In this document: piece after piece, positions 44,132 to 53,374 of the stretch | Layout of the letters: every line of letters begins with the position of its first letter | Position numbering within the stretch: position 1 is the stretch's first letter | DNA from: Thermoproteota archaeon | Lineage (GTDB): Archaea > Thermoproteota > Thermoprotei_A > EX4484-217-1 > JAPDJV01 | DNA length: 64,000 bases | Assembly: GCA_029258925.1 (NCBI GenBank) | Contig: JAPDJV010000004.1 | Coordinates: forward strand, 21,277 to 85,276 | Direction: 5' to 3' | The notes under the pieces: model-generated | Database searches by the model: none | What the model was told of the DNA's origin: nothing | The model's input: the letters and a program-made list of their open reading frames with translations, nothing else | Position numbers and translations under genes: made by a program

Positions 44132-45523
44132 TCAATAGTCTCCTACGATTTCCCTAGCTTTTTCAATAATGTTCTCTGGTATCGATATTACTTCGGGGAA
44201 GACGCCCTTCAGTCTAGGGGGCAGAGGCTTTGTTGCATCTATGCCTCCCCGCGCAGTAAATCCGTTGAGTGAAGAAGGGTCTAGAGGCGATCCACGGGCA
44301 CCCTCAACTACAATGAGATCTCTGTCTAATTGAGAACGCGTTGCTATAGCCCACAATACTTCATCCTCATCAAATATGTCTACGTCACTGTCCACTACAA
44401 CAACGTGTTTAACTACTTCGTAAGCGCTTAAAGCTGCAAGTATGGCGTTTTTCCCATCTCCCTCACGCATCTTCTCTATTTGAATATAGCAGTGGAATCT
44501 TCCGCAACCGGATGGAGGCAAGTAAACGTTTCTAACACCCGGCACCACGTTTTTAACAGTGTGGAATATTCTACTCTCAACAGGTATGCTTCCTAGGAAG
44601 AAGCAGTCTCTATGTCCCGGAATCACGTCGAGGTAAATGGAGTTTTTCCGCATGTTTATGGCTCTAACAACTATGACTCTTCCATCCCTGTTCACCGGGC
44701 CATATGTTTTAGGGAATTCTCCGAAAGGCCCCTCAGTCTCTCTCACATTAGGTAAGACTTCCCCCTCAATCACTATTTCTGCATCAGCCGGTATTAGGAA
44801 GCTCTTACCCCAAGTTGTTGAGGGGGTCAGTCTTAATGGTTCGCCTAGAACCCCGCCGATAACATGGTATTCGTCAACTGTAATAGGCTGAACCGTCTGG
44901 GTTCCAAGGTAGAAGGCTGGGTGGTGGCCTATCACTATTGCTATGGGCATCCCCAAGTTCCTATCCTCATATCTCCTATGGTAAATATCAGTGTGTCTAC
45001 CTTTAATGAATAGTGAGACGAGTTTCCTAGGACCCTTATACATGTCTCTAATAGTTGCAGCATTATAGCCGTACTCCGGATCCCAGACAACGTGTACGCC
45101 GCCAGTAATGTATGGCCCAGCATCTTTCTCGTAGTGCTTTATTATTGGAAGCATCCTTAAGTCGGCTTCCTCCCCTGTCAACACGACTTCTTTAACAGGT
45201 GCATCGTTTTCATCGACCACTACAGGCTCTACTCCCCTAGTCTCCCTCTTATAATACTCTAGGGCGAGGAGTCTGTTGCTAGTGTTCAGAGCCCATGCAC
45301 ATCTATCTCTGCTGGCAAACAAGTTTGTTACTAACGGTATTCTAGACTTTGATCCCAGGAGATTGTTGATGTTCTTGAAGAATAGTATTGGATACTTACC
45401 TTGTTTACCAAGAAGCCACACAATAGCCGCTATCTCCAGACTCGACTCAATATTAGCCTCTATGGTCAACAAGTTATCTGGATGTTCTCTAGAAATAAAC
45501 TCTAAGTAACTTCTTAAATCCAT
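44132..45523 (-). CDS. UbiD-family (de)carboxylase
   Basis: A 463-aa prenylated-FMN-dependent decarboxylase of the UbiD family. Features: the N-terminal FISREHPDNLLTIEANI, MYKGPRKLVSLFIKGRHTDIYHRRYEDRNLGMPIAIVIGHHPAFYLG, and the acid-rich VRETEGPFGEFPKTYGP. It converges on the SDR gene. Substrates of such archaeal UbiDs range from aromatic acids to precursors of lipid quinones; not resolvable here. A UbiX (flavin prenyltransferase) is not in the window. Confidence 0.9.
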   Translation of the reverse strand: MDLRSYLEFISREHPDNLLTIEANIESSLEIAAIVWLLGKQGKYPILFFKNINNLLGSKSRIPLVTNLFASRDRCAWALNTSNRLLALEYYKRETRGVEPVVVDENDAPVKEVVLTGEEADLRMLPIIKHYEKDAGPYITGGVHVVWDPEYGYNAATIRDMYKGPRKLVSLFIKGRHTDIYHRRYEDRNLGMPIAIVIGHHPAFYLGTQTVQPITVDEYHVIGGVLGEPLRLTPSTTWGKSFLIPADAEIVIEGEVLPNVRETEGPFGEFPKTYGPVNRDGRVIVVRAINMRKNSIYLDVIPGHRDCFFLGSIPVESRIFHTVKNVVPGVRNVYLPPSGCGRFHCYIQIEKMREGDGKNAILAALSAYEVVKHVVVVDSDVDIFDEDEVLWAIATRSQLDRDLIVVEGARGSPLDPSSLNGFTARGGIDATKPLPPRLKGVFPEVISIPENIIEKAREIVGDY

Positions 45524-45578
45524 GGTTTTCCCCCAACCAGAATAGTCCTAGTACTTTATTGTAGATGAAACCAGTATA

Positions 45579-45875
45579 TTAAAATACCTTGATAAAGTCT
45601 CTCCAGATGGAAGCAAGTACATGGTGCATAGTGCTTAAGCAATCTTTAAATTGGCTAAATATTTTGATGGCCATTGTCACGACTACGGTCATCACGGCGA
45701 TGAGAGCCGTCAAATCATGTAGATGTTTGCCCATACTCTCAGACAATTGTTCGACTGTTTTCTCTCGAAGACTTGTGAAGGCTTGAAATCGAGTTATTAA
45801 AGTTATAAAGATTGCCGGACTTACTAATGAAAGCCGAGATCGTAGCTGGCGTGAGGTAAGTTTCTCATGTAACAA
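45579..45875 (-). CDS. Possible 98-aa single-pass membrane protein
   Basis: The frame has a central hydrophobic helix (LTALIAVMTVVVTMAIKIF) between charged/amphipathic parts (LREKTVEQLSESMGKHLHD, FKDCLSTMHHVLASIW). It could be a small membrane protein with a coiled-coil flank; no family recognised. A smaller opposite-strand ORF (45589-45786) is probably its shadow. The rest of this 470-base gap is AT-rich with no other feature. Confidence 0.35.
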   Translation of the reverse strand: MLHEKLTSRQLRSRLSLVSPAIFITLITRFQAFTSLREKTVEQLSESMGKHLHDLTALIAVMTVVVTMAIKIFSQFKDCLSTMHHVLASIWRDFIKVF

Positions 45876-45994
45876 TACTTCTTCTCCTGCAATAAGATTA
45901 CGTAAAGTAAGTTAGTATTGAATAATTATTGCTGATCGGCTGTAGCCTGAACTGGTGGTAGAATTAATATAAAATAAAAATATTGTTGTTTTAT

Positions 45995-47914
45995 TTATGC
46001 TATTTTACCTATTTTAGCTAGCTCGTCTGCTACGTCTGCTAGTCCTAGTTCTTCTAGCTTCTTCCTCGTTATGTAGCCTGTCTTCTTATCCCAGCCGAAT
46101 GCTTCATATGCTTCGTCGAGGAGTTCATCGAACTTTATGACAGCCTGTCCCTTTGCTGGTCCCGTGGTTACTGGCTCTAGCAGTCTCTTTGGCAGAGTGT
46201 CGTGTCTCCTGTCGAATCCTTCTCTAATGTTGAATGCTCTCTTCAAGTTCCATGCACGCTCGGCTGCTACCAGCAGGTCTTTGCCAGTTACTTCTATGCC
46301 TGTTAGAGAGCTGTATAGTCTGGCCAGTCTCTTAGGCGTTAGACAGCTGTCCTCGGAGCCCCATAATGGGAATCTGCATATACCTAGGCTTTCGGCTAGC
46401 TCACCGTGTAGTGCTAACAATCTATATGCTATTCCTCTCTTAACACCTACCTCAGCATACTTGTCTGGTGGTGGCCATGGTAGTCCAAACTCTCTTAAAC
46501 CGTTATCTAATGGTATGAAGTCGTATGCTCCAGCCCAGTTCGGATGCATGTGACATGCTCCTCTGGGTGTAACAGCGTACTGTATTACGAAGTTCCTTGA
46601 CTCTCCTCTTGGATCATGTGCTGGAACCTCTAGTCCCTTAACGTGGACAGCGAACTCATCGGCACCCTTACCTATCTTCTCCGCTGCTTTCTTAACTCCT
46701 TCAGCCAGAACGTCTCCGAATCCCTCTCTCTTAGCTATTGCATCCACTAACGTTAATATTACATCTGGGTCTCCCCATCTAAGCTTTAAGCCGCCAGTGT
46801 CCTCCTCGGTTATGTATCCTCTCTCGAATGCTTCAATAGCGAAAGCAATCACGTTACCCGTTGATATAGTGTCTAGACCATAATTGTTGCACAAGTAGTT
46901 TGCTCTCACTACCGCCTCTAAGTCTGTTAGTAGTGATTGTACGCCTAGCATATCTGAGGTCTCGTACTCTGGTCCCTCATGTAGTGGTGTCGGATACTTG
47001 CCGTCTGGCACCCAAGAGTATCTACCGCAACCTATCGTGCAGCCGAAGCAAGCTCTCCTCTTAACCAAGTACTTCTCGGCTAACATGTCTCCTGACATGC
47101 TGTCTGCTTCAGGGAAGTAGGTTGTCTTGAAGTTCATTGTTGGGAGTGCGCCTGCAGCATTCAACGCGTTAACTAAGCCTATAGTGCCCAGCATACCTAG
47201 GATTTCCCTGAAAACATACTTCTTCATTGCCTCGTGTGCTTCCAAGGCGTCTTCGAAGAACTTGTCTGGTTTCGCTGGTACAATGCTCTTCTCGCCGAAA
47301 ACCACGATAGCCTTCAAGTTCTTGGATCCCATTACAGCACCGCCGCCGCATCTTCCAGCAGCTCTATCATAGTCGTTCATTATAGCAGAGAACTTCACAA
47401 GTTTCTCTCCAGCAGGTCCAATACAAGCTACTGAAGCCTCAGGTCTACCAACTTCCTCTAACAGTATATCTGTCGTCTCGTGAACGGTCTTGCCCCAAAG
47501 ATGCTTGGCGCTACGTATCTCAGCTGAACCATCCTCCACGTAAAGGTAGACTGGCTCATCAGCCTTCCCAGTGATAATTATCATGTCGAATCCTGCAAAC
47601 TTTAACATTGGACCGAACTTTCCACCGGACCTAGCCTCTCCCCATGCTCCAGTTAGTGGAGACTTGAATTGATAGAATATGCTGCCGCTACTTGGCACGA
47701 GGGTTCCGGTGAGCGGTCCTGTTGAAGCAACCAGAATGTTCTCAGGGCTTAATGGATCAACTCCGCCCTTCATTTCATTCCATAGTATTCTTGCTCCGAA
47801 TCCAGCTCCACCCAAGTATAGCTTGGCCCACTCGGGCTTCAAGTCCTCTACTGAGACCTTCTTCTTGGAGAGGTCTACTCTAAGTATTTTACCCATATAC
47901 CCATACCACTTCAT
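45995..47914 (-). CDS. Aldehyde:ferredoxin oxidoreductase family enzyme (tungstopterin)
   Basis: A 639-aa AOR-family protein. N-terminus MGKILRVDLSKKKVSVEDL, LASTGPLTGT-like loop VASTGPLTGTLVPSS, AGRCGGGAVMGSKNLKAI and the [4Fe-4S] cluster CFGCTIGCGRY with the fourth Cys in LGICRFPLWG. The ribosome site GAGGAGGTGA precedes the ATG. It follows a four-cluster ferredoxin gene by 5 bases, as in AOR or BamBC-type complexes. Substrate class uncertain: aldehyde oxidation is the default, ring reduction of a benzoyl-CoA type is possible given the neighbouring aromatic-type genes. Confidence 0.92.
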   Translation of the reverse strand: MKWYGYMGKILRVDLSKKKVSVEDLKPEWAKLYLGGAGFGARILWNEMKGGVDPLSPENILVASTGPLTGTLVPSSGSIFYQFKSPLTGAWGEARSGGKFGPMLKFAGFDMIIITGKADEPVYLYVEDGSAEIRSAKHLWGKTVHETTDILLEEVGRPEASVACIGPAGEKLVKFSAIMNDYDRAAGRCGGGAVMGSKNLKAIVVFGEKSIVPAKPDKFFEDALEAHEAMKKYVFREILGMLGTIGLVNALNAAGALPTMNFKTTYFPEADSMSGDMLAEKYLVKRRACFGCTIGCGRYSWVPDGKYPTPLHEGPEYETSDMLGVQSLLTDLEAVVRANYLCNNYGLDTISTGNVIAFAIEAFERGYITEEDTGGLKLRWGDPDVILTLVDAIAKREGFGDVLAEGVKKAAEKIGKGADEFAVHVKGLEVPAHDPRGESRNFVIQYAVTPRGACHMHPNWAGAYDFIPLDNGLREFGLPWPPPDKYAEVGVKRGIAYRLLALHGELAESLGICRFPLWGSEDSCLTPKRLARLYSSLTGIEVTGKDLLVAAERAWNLKRAFNIREGFDRRHDTLPKRLLEPVTTGPAKGQAVIKFDELLDEAYEAFGWDKKTGYITRKKLEELGLADVADELAKIGKIA

Positions 47915-47919
47915 CTACC

Positions 47920-48411
47920 TCACCTCCTCCTAGGATAGGGTTTAAATGGTACAAGCTCTTTTCTTTGAAGTCTCGCAGTGAAGAACCTCTTGTAGAATAC
48001 TGCTTCCCTAGCGTCAACAAACTTCAACGCATCCTCAGGACACACTTTAATGCATGCAGGGTCTCCGCCACATAGATCACACTTCACAGCCTTCTTCTTC
48101 TCTGGATCAAGAGTCATGGCGCCTATGGGGCATACTGCAACACAGTTCCCGCAACCAGTACACTTATCTCTATCTACAACAACTGCCCCGGTCTTCGGAT
48201 CTCGTGAAATGGCATTTACTGGGCACACGTTGATGCATAGGCCGCACTGGCTGCAGAATATGGGTGCGTCCACAGGCTCGTGGTCTATTCTTACGACGTA
48301 TATTCCTGAAAACGCTGGGTTCATCACGTTAAAGTGTTTCAATGAACATGCTAGAACGCATCTGTTGCATCCTGTACATTTATCTGGTACAACAACTAAA
48401 ACTTTAGGCAA
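47920..48411 (-). CDS. Four-cluster ferredoxin subunit for AOR
   Basis: A polyferredoxin with four CxxC-type sets: CTGCNRCVLACSLKHF, CSQCGLCINVCP, CTGCGNCVAVCP and CDLCGGDPACIKVCP, like the electron-transfer subunits of AOR and BamC. The track begins at GTG 48429; AGGGTGG placed before the TTG at 48411 (MPKVLVVVPDKCTGC) makes that start more likely. Translated directly before the AOR gene in one operon. Confidence 0.9.
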   Translation of the reverse strand: MPKVLVVVPDKCTGCNRCVLACSLKHFNVMNPAFSGIYVVRIDHEPVDAPIFCSQCGLCINVCPVNAISRDPKTGAVVVDRDKCTGCGNCVAVCPIGAMTLDPEKKKAVKCDLCGGDPACIKVCPEDALKFVDAREAVFYKRFFTARLQRKELVPFKPYPRRR

Positions 48412-48547
48412 GAACACCACCCTAAACACACTGTTGTGTATAGTATTTGTATAAGTAAAAGATAAAACTTTTGTAATCCTTTATTTAAAAATGTTAATCA
48501 GAGTTGATGAAGAATATAATTAGGGAGTAACCCGTATCTGTGTAGTG

Positions 48548-48835
48548 ATGGGTATGGTGATTAAAATATTGTATGCTGGATTCGTAGCTGAAATCACAGG
48601 TAGGTACTCTGAGGAGTTGAATTTAGGATGTGAGTTGACGGTTAGAGACGTTCTCGGAGTACTCTGCGAAAAGCACGGTCCCAGATTTAAAAGCGAAGTC
48701 TACGATCCTAACAAGGGAGAGCTTAAACCAAATGTAATGGTATTACTTAATGGAGTTAACGTTACAAACAAGCTCGACGTAGGCGTCAGTGAAGGAGACT
48801 TCATAACACTACTACCTCCAGTAAGCGGAGGATGA
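48548..48835 (+). CDS. MoaD/ThiS-like sulfur-carrier protein
   Basis: A 95-aa ubiquitin-fold protein ending in the diglycine TLLPPVSGG. Members carry sulfur for molybdopterin (MoaD) or thiamine/tRNA (ThiS), or act as small archaeal modifiers (SAMP). The neighbouring AOR and a MoCF-domain gene favour the molybdopterin role. A TATA-like tttatttaaaaa sits about 60 bases upstream. Confidence 0.85.
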   Translation: MGMVIKILYAGFVAEITGRYSEELNLGCELTVRDVLGVLCEKHGPRFKSEVYDPNKGELKPNVMVLLNGVNVTNKLDVGVSEGDFITLLPPVSGG

Positions 48836-48944
48836 AAGAGAAGTTAAACGTTTTTGATAGAAAAGAAGTAGATATTTTCTTTTCAAAACATTTGACCCGC
48901 TTTTAAACCACACTGAAATGTTTGTTTGATAAGTTCAGCGGCTA

Positions 48945-50168
48945 CTAGCTTCTCTTCAATACTTCTCTCACCATGTTTACGAATTCTTCGTCGGTTAGGG
49001 GCCTCTTCATTTTAATGGCTTCCTCCTTAACCTTCAACAATACCTTCATTACTTCTTCCTCTGAAGCCTCAATGCCTAGACTCCTCAACTTGTTGATTAT
49101 AGAAGCTTTACCGCTCTTCTTGCCTATCACTATTTCCACATCTTTTCTGCCCACTAGAGGAGGTACGAATGGTACTACTTCTGTTGGTCTAGTGTCTTTA
49201 ACCGTGATCCACCAGTCAGCTATGATGCCTGATTCTATTCTGAAAACGTTGAGCCCTACTATGGGCTTGTGGGGTGGAATGCTCACTCCAGAAAGCTCCT
49301 CGACTATTTTCGAGACCTTGTACAGTTTCTCTAGTTTAACGTTGACGTCTACGTTTAATAACAGTTTCAACGCTAAGACTAGTTCTTCTAGTGCAGCATT
49401 ACCGCTTCTCTCTCCAATACCGTTTACTGTTACATGGGCTACGGTCGCGCCCGAGATTATTGCCGCTATGGTGTTTGCCACGCCTAATCCGAAATCGTTG
49501 TGTGCGTGTATTTCTATGGGTACCTTCACGAATTCCCTCAGCTTCCCTATGAAGTACTGTATTGCGAGGGGCGAGCATACTCCGAAAGTGTCTGCAACAG
49601 TAAGTGAATCCATGTACCCGTGAACCGCATCTATAACCTTCCTTAAAAAGTCGAATTCGGCTCTAGTTGCATCTATGGTGAAGAAAGTTACGTAGAGTCC
49701 ATGTTGCTTAGCATATTCTATTGCCTCAACAGCCCTCTCTATAGCCTTCTCCTCAGGCCACCTGTAAGCATATTTAATTATGTGTCTACTGGACGGGAGC
49801 TCCATGACCACTCCAGGTACATCGCATTTCAGAGCCATATCAACATCGTTCTTCAAACACCTGCTGAAAGCCATAACCATAGCGTTCAAGCCCTGCTTGG
49901 CAATCTCTTTTATTGCCTCGAAGTCGTCTCGAGACACCGAAGGCATTCCAGCCTCTATTCTGTCAACACCTGCCTCGTCCAACGCTAAGGCTATTTTCAG
50001 CTTATCCTCTTTCCTAAAAACTATCCCAGGCTGCTGCTCTCCATCTCTTAACGTGGTATCATGTATTATCACTTTCTCGGGTAGCTTAAGACCCCTCCTT
50101 ATCTCATCAACATAGTTGTATTGACTAACAAACCATTTATCAGTAAACCATGGAGTATAATGAGACAT
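48945..50168 (-). CDS. LeuA-family synthase (isopropylmalate/citramalate/homocitrate-type)
   Basis: DRE-TIM metallolyase of the HMGL/LeuA family: HDTTLRDGEQQPGI, EAGMPSVSRDDFEAI, the metal-binding IEIHAHNDFGLGVANT and the C-terminal VNGIGERSGNAALEELVLAL. The ORF track start (50186) is not used; ATG 50168 (MSHYTPWF) has GGAG six bases before it. Specificity (pyruvate or 2-oxo acid plus acetyl-CoA) cannot be read from sequence alone. A second, distant relative is the Re-citrate synthase at 59-60 kb. Confidence 0.85.
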   Translation of the reverse strand: MSHYTPWFTDKWFVSQYNYVDEIRRGLKLPEKVIIHDTTLRDGEQQPGIVFRKEDKLKIALALDEAGVDRIEAGMPSVSRDDFEAIKEIAKQGLNAMVMAFSRCLKNDVDMALKCDVPGVVMELPSSRHIIKYAYRWPEEKAIERAVEAIEYAKQHGLYVTFFTIDATRAEFDFLRKVIDAVHGYMDSLTVADTFGVCSPLAIQYFIGKLREFVKVPIEIHAHNDFGLGVANTIAAIISGATVAHVTVNGIGERSGNAALEELVLALKLLLNVDVNVKLEKLYKVSKIVEELSGVSIPPHKPIVGLNVFRIESGIIADWWITVKDTRPTEVVPFVPPLVGRKDVEIVIGKKSGKASIINKLRSLGIEASEEEVMKVLLKVKEEAIKMKRPLTDEEFVNMVREVLKRS

Positions 50169-50436
50169 CATAATCTCCGCTGTCAAGTATCTTTAAATAT
50201 ACTTTAAAAGTTTTCGACAACCTATCTGCAACCAGCATATTCCACGGAAACTCGATGTACTGGAAGAATGTTGTAGCAATTGTTATAGAAGAATACGTTG
50301 CGGAATCCAGTGCTCGTTGATTTCATGGAGCTTCAATGTTCGGGGGAATAGGATTCATGGAGTACTCTAAGAGATATAAACTAAGCTTATGCTAAATTCT
50401 CTGGAAAAAGTTTACTAATTGACGTGGAGGAGGTTT

Positions 50437-51423
50437 ATGGAGAGTCTTTACATAGCAGTTGATGTAGGTGCAACTAATATTAGGGTTGCCCTAGGCGATG
50501 CAGAGGGAAGACTCTACGTGAAGTTTAGGGAGAAAACTGTTAGAAGTGGGGGTAGGCTATCTATTGCAGAACAGATTCTGGAAATTATAGGGAAAAGCGT
50601 TTCACCAAGAATGTTGGAGAATGTTAATGCCATTGGAATAGGCTCAATCGGCCCTCTAGATTTGAAGAGGGGGAGAATAGTTGGAACACCTAATCTTCCC
50701 TTCGACGTAGTGGAGCTTGTTGAACCGCTCAAGAATAGACTTAGGAAACCAGTCTACCTAGTCAACGACTGTGTTGCGGGAGTTATGGGGGAGTGGGTTT
50801 ACGGTGCTGGCAGGGGCTATAGGAACGTCGTTTACATTACTATTAGTACTGGGATAGGTGGGGGAGCAATAGTCGACGGCCACCTGTTGCTAGGTAAAGA
50901 CGGTAATGCACATGAGGTTGGACACATGGTTGTAGATCTTGAGGGGATCATGGAATGTGGTTGTGGTTGCAGAGGCCACTGGGAGGCTTATTGTTCCGGC
51001 TCAAAAATCCCCGCCTACGCTGAACACCTCTTATCCACTATGCCCGTGGAAGAGGTTAGAGCAAGTAGCCTATACCACCACTACGTTAAGGGTGAGCTGA
51101 CCGCTGAAATCATATACAGGGCTGCAGCTGAAGGAGACAGAATTGCCATGGAGATAGTCGAGGCTATCGGTAAAATAAATGCCATTGGCGTTGCGAACGT
51201 GGTAAACGTTTACGACCCGGAGCTCGTAACTATTGGAGGCGCAGTAGCTTTAAGAAACAGTAGCCTAGTGCTCCAACCCATAATAAAATACGTGAAGAAA
51301 TACGTTGTAAACAGGCTTCCAAAAATAATGCTTACACCTCTAGGCGAAGACATAGTGCTTTACGGTGCACTGGCAATCGCTGCAAATCCGCCCCGGGAAC
51401 TCTTGGAGGCTATGGGAATCTAA
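50437..51423 (+). CDS. ROK-family sugar kinase
   Basis: Glucokinase-like ROK protein of 328 aa: DVGATNIRVALGD for ATP, TISTGIGGGAIVDGHLLLG, EVGHMVVD and the zinc motif CGCGCRGHWEAYCSG. The track begins at TTG 50419, but GGAGGAGG lies four bases before the ATG at 50437 (MESLYIAVD). Phosphorylates a hexose (glucose or N-acyl-hexosamine). Confidence 0.92.
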   Translation: MESLYIAVDVGATNIRVALGDAEGRLYVKFREKTVRSGGRLSIAEQILEIIGKSVSPRMLENVNAIGIGSIGPLDLKRGRIVGTPNLPFDVVELVEPLKNRLRKPVYLVNDCVAGVMGEWVYGAGRGYRNVVYITISTGIGGGAIVDGHLLLGKDGNAHEVGHMVVDLEGIMECGCGCRGHWEAYCSGSKIPAYAEHLLSTMPVEEVRASSLYHHYVKGELTAEIIYRAAAEGDRIAMEIVEAIGKINAIGVANVVNVYDPELVTIGGAVALRNSSLVLQPIIKYVKKYVVNRLPKIMLTPLGEDIVLYGALAIAANPPRELLEAMGI

Positions 51424-51434
51424 GTTGTACACGT

Positions 51435-51923
51435 TTAGTATGAAACATCCACAACTAGGGGATTTAGTGTCTTCACAAGCTCGTCAACACTTATTTTAAC
51501 TAAAGCGTAGTTCGATCCCCCTCCAACCAATACTTCTCCTCTACCAAGAGCTGAAGAATCTATTAGGAGAGTGAGTTTTCCAACTTCCTCCGTTAACGGA
51601 CTGACTTCACCCGGCCTGAATCCCGTTATTTCTTCAACTTCTCTCGGAGTTGCAAGCCTGCACTCCCTTACTCCTATCTTGTCTCTAAGCTTCTCGAAAT
51701 CCAGTTTCCTCTCCCCGGGCAATATGACTGCATAAGGCTTATTGTCTCCTAGAACTATGAGCGTTTTCAAAATCTTTTCTTCCGGGAAGCCGGAGGCTTT
51801 TGATGCTGTTCTAACAGATGTAACCTTACTCTTAAAATACATTACCTCAGCCTTAATTCCTCGACAACTTATAAACTTCACAACCTTGCCTAAATCACCC
51901 ACTCTAACCCCCCATATAAACAT
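51435..51923 (-). CDS. YbaK/EbsC-family aminoacyl-tRNA deacylase
   Basis: A 162-aa trans-editing-type protein: SKVTSVRTASKASGFPEEKILKTLIVLGDNKPYAVILPGERKLDFEKLR and EITGFRPGEVSPLTEEV, with VGGGSNYALVKI at the end. Family members hydrolyse mischarged Cys- or Ala-tRNA-Pro. Convergent with the ROK gene. Confidence 0.88.
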   Translation of the reverse strand: MFIWGVRVGDLGKVVKFISCRGIKAEVMYFKSKVTSVRTASKASGFPEEKILKTLIVLGDNKPYAVILPGERKLDFEKLRDKIGVRECRLATPREVEEITGFRPGEVSPLTEEVGKLTLLIDSSALGRGEVLVGGGSNYALVKISVDELVKTLNPLVVDVSY

Positions 51924-52267
51924 GATATATGTTAAATAAATATTACTCGCTGGAGCCCACAGATTTTAGAACATTGCACCGGATATTTGGCTTCAAGCTT
52001 TGAGGAAATAGATCAGCCGATCACATGAGAGTTTAAAGAGCTATGTTTCGGATATTGCAAACGAGTTAAAGAGCATATACCGTGAGTGCTTATTCACAGA
52101 GCCAGTAATTATCGAGGATCCCTATAGTCGTATACTCTGCTCGCTGGTGAGGGCCGCTTTAAGAGGAGAAGTTTAATGTAGGCGGCTACCATGAGATATC
52201 AAACTTTTTATCTAAGTACTCCAAATAGTTTATGTAAAGTCAACTTGTATATAGGGGTTTTAATTAT
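51924..52267. other. Intergenic region, 344 bases
   Basis: Contains a protein-like open frame without a start (52012-52176, listed separately) and the promoter of the M24-fold gene. Nothing else seen. Confidence 0.4.
52012..52176 (+). pseudogene. Possible gene remnant, about 54 codons
   Basis: After a TAG the frame reads SHESLKSYVSDIANELK and ends SLVRAALRGEV, with no standard start codon. The composition is protein-like. I cannot assign a family. It could be a decayed gene or chance. Confidence 0.2.
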
Positions 52268-53374
52268 ATGGTTAAATCAGATATTCTTGAGAAAAGGCTT
52301 TCAAGGTTTCAGAAGCTTTTAGAAGAAAATGGCATAGATGGAGCTATGATTAGAACGCTGAGTTCATTCGAGTATTTCGCTGGAGTAAAATGGCTTAGAC
52401 CAGCACTCTTCGTTCCAGTTAGGGGGAGGCCTGTTGCATTTATACATTCTTGCGAGAGAGAGGAGTTCTTGGAGAAGTCTTGGATAGAAGAGGTTAGAAC
52501 CTATAGGAGAGTAGAGGAGCTTGTAAGGCATGTAATAACCACAATGAAGGAGTTCGATTGCAGAGTTGTTGGATTAGATTACAGTATTGAAAGAGACTCT
52601 TATGCACTATTCTACGAGTTATTCAAGAAGTTTAACCCTAAAATCGAGGTTAAGGACATACACTCATTGATAATGGAGCTTAGAATTGTTAAGGAAGGAT
52701 GGGAGATCGAGAGGATTAGGCGTGCCGGGGAAATAGCTGAGAGCGCCATGAAGGCTATTCTAGATAATATTGATGAAGGTGTGAGCGAGCTCGAGCTAGC
52801 GGCTGAAGCAGTATATGTTATGATGAAGAAGGGGTCGGAGAACCCCCACATATATGTGAACGCTGGCCCTAAACCTAGAATCCACGCCGAGCCCCGGAGA
52901 GACGTGAGGATTGCTAGAGGAGACACTATTATGGTCACTATTGGAGCAGACTTCGAGAACTACTATGCAAATCTTTCGAGAACAATATTTTTCGGCACTC
53001 CAAGTACTGGGCAGCAGAGGGTTTTCGAAGTAGTGAAGGCCATGTACGATAGAGCTATCAGAGAGGTTAAACCTGGAGTCAAGTTGATGAGTATTGAGAG
53101 GAAGCTGAGGGACTTTGCTGTAGAGAAGGGTTTCGGAGAATACTATGTAACAGGCTTCATACACGGCGTTGGACTTCTAGTAGAAGAAGATCCTATCACA
53201 ACGATAGTTGTAGCACATAGGGGGTACACTATTAGAGAGGGTATGATTCTAGCATTCATACATGCGCCACTACCCGTCCCGGGAATTGGATGTTTTAAAC
53301 TAGAGGATACGTTTCAAATATTCGAGGAGAAGATAGCTCCAATAACACAATTCCAAGTAGAATTAGTTTTGTGA
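52268..53374 (+). CDS. M24-fold (aminopeptidase P/prolidase-like) protein lacking metal ligands
   Basis: A 368-aa protein with the creatinase N-terminal domain (RLSRFQKLLEENGIDGAMIRT) and pita-bread C-terminal domain (ELRIVKEGWEIERIRRAGEIAESAM, HGVGLLVEEDP). Of the five metal ligands in prolidases only two remain: the two Asp positions are Thr224 and Asn235 (MVTIGADFENYYANLSRT), the first Glu is His332 (FIHAP), His299 and Glu346 (KLEDTF) are kept. So it is unlikely to be a metallopeptidase; metal-free creatinase-type hydrolases or binding proteins share this fold. It overlaps the flavodiiron gene by 4 bases. Confidence 0.85.
   Translation: MVKSDILEKRLSRFQKLLEENGIDGAMIRTLSSFEYFAGVKWLRPALFVPVRGRPVAFIHSCEREEFLEKSWIEEVRTYRRVEELVRHVITTMKEFDCRVVGLDYSIERDSYALFYELFKKFNPKIEVKDIHSLIMELRIVKEGWEIERIRRAGEIAESAMKAILDNIDEGVSELELAAEAVYVMMKKGSENPHIYVNAGPKPRIHAEPRRDVRIARGDTIMVTIGADFENYYANLSRTIFFGTPSTGQQRVFEVVKAMYDRAIREVKPGVKLMSIERKLRDFAVEKGFGEYYVTGFIHGVGLLVEEDPITTIVVAHRGYTIREGMILAFIHAPLPVPGIGCFKLEDTFQIFEEKIAPITQFQVELVL

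Noticed and set aside
45589-45786. ORF of 65 aa on the plus strand
   Set aside because: Mostly the mirror of the minus-strand small membrane ORF; no ribosome site or promoter of its own.
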